From: Myrica gale
Taxonomy: Eukaryota; Streptophyta; Magnoliopsida; Fagales; Myricaceae
Reading direction: 5' to 3'
NCBI GenBank assembly: GCA_963930655.1
Contig: OZ005621.1
Coordinates: 13,317,001 to 13,381,000 of the forward strand
Length of the DNA: 64,000 bases
Shown here: piece after piece, positions 60,481-64,000 of the stretch
Position numbering within the stretch: the stretch's first letter is position 1
Layout: each line of letters begins with the position of its first letter
Notes under the pieces: generated by a model
What the model saw: the letters and a program-made list of their open reading frames with translations, nothing else
The model's database searches: none
What the model was told of the DNA's origin: nothing
Translations under genes and position numbers: made by a program

Positions 60481-61100
60481 GGCTGAAAAATTATTTATAT
60501 TCCGGAGGTGTTCTCTAGGATCTAACAAACAACTCTTATGAGCAATGGGTTCTCAGTCAGGTTCTGATAAGAGTGGAGAGCGATATGCTATTCTCTCTTA
60601 TCGTTGATGTTTTATTAATTCTTCACGTGTAAGACATGGAGATCAAGGTGGTCATGGTTCACCTGGTGGACAATGGGCATGTTTGTTTTCAGAATATTTG
60701 TAGGATGTTGAATGTTTTGAGAATTAATAAGTGATGTTAAAGTTGTATTGAAATGTGTGTAAAAGTTGTTAAAAGGGATGGTTGTTTGTAAAAAATGTAA
60801 TAAAGTGTTGTATTGCAATACATTTGTTTTGTGGTGTTTGGATTGTAAAAAAAAAGTAGGTTGTAAATCATAAAAAAATTTAGGAAACGAACATGCCCAA
60901 GATTCTCCTAGTGGTGGTCTGTTGGGATTCGCGAACCTAAAAGTTGTACTCATTATGGTCGAAACAGTCACTCTGGATTTCTATTAGGATTTACAAGACA
61001 AACCCTCAAAGACTACGAATCAGGCTAGACTACTGCCAGCAGGATTCACCCTCCACCTTAGGATAGGAATTGTGTCGAAATCAAGTGTCAGGTTTGAGCT
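60481..61100 (+). mobile_element. Copia gag remnant, interrupted by a MITE
   Basis: Plus-strand stretches read SGSDKSGERYAILSYR, RHGDQGGHGSPGGQ and, after the MITE, HYGRNSHSGFL followed by a Gag-like tail. The glycine-rich run followed by a C/Y-G-R-N/T-x-H-S knuckle is typical of the end of copia Gag. It is short, decayed and without LTRs. Confidence 0.45.
60674..60899. mobile_element. MITE of about 226 bp
   Basis: The ends TGGGCATGTTTGTTT and AAACGAACATGCCCA form a 15-bp inverted repeat with one mismatch. The interior is AT-rich and non-coding. The size and GGGCATGTTTG-type terminus suggest a PIF/Harbinger (Tourist-like) or hAT MITE. A target duplication could not be resolved, so the superfamily is open. 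Confidence 0.6.
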
Positions 61101-61444
61101 AAGTACTGATCTAGTATGGTTATAATTAATATGTCTATTAATATTACAAAATTAACATCTTCAAGACCAAAGAAACAAATGATTAAGAGCCTGGTTACAA
61201 AGCTTGAAGAGCAAGGAGTTCAAGGAATGAACACCTTAGCGTATAAATTTGTAACTCTATAGCTCATTACATTGAGAAGCTTGACCACACACTCACATTT
61301 CAAAATATTTAGAAAAAATAATTTTTTTTAAAAAAAATCCAAATTCTTTTAGGAGATATTCTATAAGTTTAAACAAAAAATAGTAGTCCAAACCTTACTT
61401 AAAAATTCGAGTTTCTGACTTACTAGATGGACTACCTGTTGCAC
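61101..61444. other. Intergenic stretch, nothing recognised
   Basis: AT-rich DNA between the copia gag remnant and the final LTR; no open frame with a known domain and no clear terminal repeats. Confidence 0.4.
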
Positions 61445-64000
61445 TGTCACGCCCCGAACGGCATCCCACAGGGACCGTGACAGCCGCGAGCAATCCCCCG
61501 GATAGCTCCAGTGTTCTTACATACATGCTTACAACGGAGTAAAGCAGAATCTCGAGAGAACGAGCCAACTCTCATCATAATAAGGTTCTCGACAATCTTT
61601 CACCTTAATACATATATAACATGTTTGATACTTAACCAATGACTGATCTCATCGATCGAGTCACATTGACAGAACATGAACATAATCTTTTTCCCTCTGA
61701 GTCAGGTGGTCCTCCTGACTTTCTTCACCTGAGGCATCTGGAATGACACAATTTTAAAAACGTGAGTCAAAAAGACTCAGTAAGGGAAAGACATAAACTT
61801 AAAACATGCTCTTGACTTATGCCCGCTTAATCATGAAAGAAAGAAACTTGGTAAGTGATGCACATGCATGTCATGAGTTATGCATATGCTCTTGCTTAGT
61901 TTCGGCCCCAGGCCCTTGAAAATATCTCTTTCGTGCTTGCTTGTGAAATCGGCCCTTGGCCCTTGAAAAACCACTTATTCGTACTTGTGCCTCTCTTGGC
62001 CTTTTCATAATTATTTCATATCTTTTATTGGTGGGCTCGCTCCATTTAACCCCTGAAGTCAGGGTTGTGCGTTCCCTTTGGAACCGTCCCCGAATTCCCT
62101 TGGAGACCTTACATGCGGTCAGCTAGCGCACCTTCTCATTTGTCCTTCAGTGGCTAGACATGACCCTTGGAGGCACCACACCTTCTCAATGTCCTTCAGC
62201 GTGGTTTGCACAGCCTCGTGGATTCACCCATCCTTCTCACATTTGTCCTTCGGTATGGGAGTCCATCTTGATGGTACGGTACCGACCAGTGCCCCTTAAC
62301 TTAACTTATCGTTTCATAGAACCTTTTCATAGTCTTTCTATAAACTCATTGCATAAACATTCTCTTGAAAAAATTCATGCAATGCTCATGTCGTGTCATG
62401 CTTGATTAAAATTCATGCTTGTTCATGAAACGATGCAGTGTGTCATTCCAGTTTTGAAAAAGAAACACTTACTGTCCACTTACAGTATCCACTTACAGTA
62501 CTCCTCGCACTTATTGCACTTACACCAATCCACCCAAACTTAAGTTCGGTCTTCGCCTACAAGCGATACTGAAATGTTCAGTCATCCACATTCAACAAAA
62601 CATACAAACGTATCATATACAACTTTAGTTTCAGAATTCATATTTTAAATCATATGATTATATTATGTGGCCTTCCTTGTAAACAGCGTTAACTTTCATA
62701 AATCCAGGTGAAAACAGCAAGGATCATATATATCAAACAATTCCAATTATGTGAACTTCTAGGATATTTCAATTCGATCCTTTAACATCTTCTTTCATAG
62801 CCTTGATATCCAATATCAAATCTGTAACTTATTCAATCCTTATCGGAATGATCTGAAATTCGGTTTGAATTCTTTTATCTTTATTGCCCTTTGCTCTAAC
62901 CTTGTGTCGGAAGGCAAACTATGCCGTCAAGGTCAACTTAAACCGAGTCTAATGATCTGCCAAGGTTGCATGCAACAATATACCCGAGCAAGTTGCTGTC
63001 TTTATTTTATTCTCCTCCGACTTGGATACAACCTTAGTACATTTATTCTATCCCGAAAGCATCACTGAATTAAATTCCTTTGCACCATAATCTTACACGG
63101 TTACAAGTAAGAACACCACATTTCCACACTATGGCATATTTGCCCTAGCATGCACAAAACGTATTTTCAAACTATGGTCCATACTTTGACCTCCTCTTAG
63201 GCTTTCTCTCTTAAATACCTCTGGTGCATTATTGACATCCTAGGTCAAGATCCATCCATATATGCTTCTTAGATTCCAAAATCGATATGAATCCATCAAG
63301 GGAAGACTATCAGGACCTTAACAACATCCAATGGTTTTCGACTTCCTTCATGTATAAACTTGTAAGGTTTATAAACTATAGAGCAATGGTGCCTTTCTTA
63401 TCATCATATCCCAACTCTCCTAGCCCTTAATTCATCATGTAAACCCAATGGCATAAGGGCGACAACCAACATTTCATATTAAGAATTCTACATCCAATCA
63501 GCAACCTATATCATGTTTAATTTCCATTCTCCTTGTTCCACACTTTTAATCTTCTCTTTATATGATCAAGGCTTCTTTAATCTTAAAATTCAATCTCATT
63601 CACTCATCGTATTTTCGGCCAACCATTGACCGATCTAATTAAATCCTTAATCCCCACTTAACACCGCAGGGCCTTGTTAATCCTTCTCGGCTCTCACTTG
63701 GCTTGTGGCCTCCAAAGAATAGGTTTCCTTCTCTATACTATGAGTGTCCGAGAAAACATATCCACACACTTCGGTTCTATAACCATTTAGGAAACCTATC
63801 GTGGAATTCACGAATAGCGATAATTAGGCGCTTAGCTTAATCTAACGGTATAACATAGTTTCCGGATTTTTCTTAATCCAATTTGAACTTCCTGTTCATC
63901 ACTTGACTTCGTACTTTCCATTCATCGGAATATTTCCGAATGGCAACTATATATATTTTCTTTTGATATCATATATATATATATATATATATATATCAAT
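61445..64000 (-). mobile_element. Partial Tekay-like LTR A3, possibly mosaic, running off the window
   Basis: The left end (TGTCACGCCCCGAACG) is the minus-strand terminus of a Tekay-like LTR. The first ~1 kb matches family A closely, including the module with perfect arms CTGGAATGACACA (61738-61750) and TGTGTCATTCCAG (62439-62451). From about 62690 to 63540 the sequence resembles family D instead (matches 2080-2170 and 52620-52710). Near 63610-63680 A-like text returns. The other end and the partner duplication lie outside, so solo or full-length status is unknown. Confidence 0.7.
63970..64000. repeat. AT dinucleotide microsatellite
   Basis: An ATATAT run at the window edge, within LTR A3. 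Confidence 0.85.

Noticed and set aside
61315-61345. AT-rich run that could be a poly-A tail of a SINE or LINE
   Set aside because: No SINE promoter boxes or LINE coding upstream; no flanking duplication.

Overview
The window is nuclear DNA of a flowering plant, most likely a eudicot. The evidence is AT-rich intergenic sequence, spliced plant gene fragments with consensus GT-AG introns, plant-type Ty3/gypsy (Tekay chromovirus) and Ty1/copia (SIRE/Maximus-like) elements with initiator-methionine tRNA primer sites, and a hAT transposon. No tRNA, rRNA, CRISPR array or bacterial-style operon was seen. Almost all of it is a retrotransposon graveyard; no complete host gene is visible.

Layout: (1) 1-5210, a Tekay-like solo LTR on the minus strand (445-5205, duplication CAAAG). 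(2) 5211-12101, unique sequence with a copia-like solo LTR (7076-8307, duplication AAAAG), minus-strand exons of a DUF2439 (ZGRF1-type) protein, an unidentified minus-strand exon, a quinoprotein-type C-terminal fragment and a weak LTR remnant. (3) 12102-19699, a hAT element that has captured three exons of a SIK1-like MAP4K protein kinase. One captured intron was later hit by a copia-like LTR, itself hit by a Tekay-like LTR. (4) 19700-23838, unassigned ORF, LTR-like remnant, LRR receptor pseudogene and intergenic DNA. (5) 23839-55620, a deep nest: Tekay-like solo LTR (D2) > copia element C (24055-51418) > full-length Tekay element B (25338-40836) > solo LTR A (33544-37546). A second solo LTR A (41445-45414) also sits in C. 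Every insertion in this nest has a perfect 5-bp target duplication. (6) 55626-61444, gypsy LTR pieces, a copia pol tail with its short 3' LTR split by another solo LTR, a copia gag remnant and a MITE. (7) 61445-64000, a minus-strand Tekay-like LTR that looks mosaic and runs off the window.

The elements do not work together as a pathway; the window records successive insertion, LTR-LTR recombination down to solo LTRs, and gene capture. The most interesting signal is shared by three Tekay-like LTR families (called A, B and D here). A 13-bp inverted repeat brackets a module of roughly 0.7-0.9 kb, and a matched two-arm base change separates the families. The module contains degenerate tandem repeats of about 50 bp and a TGAGTC/GACTCA dyad. 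All identities and ages are hand estimates; no alignments or database searches were run.
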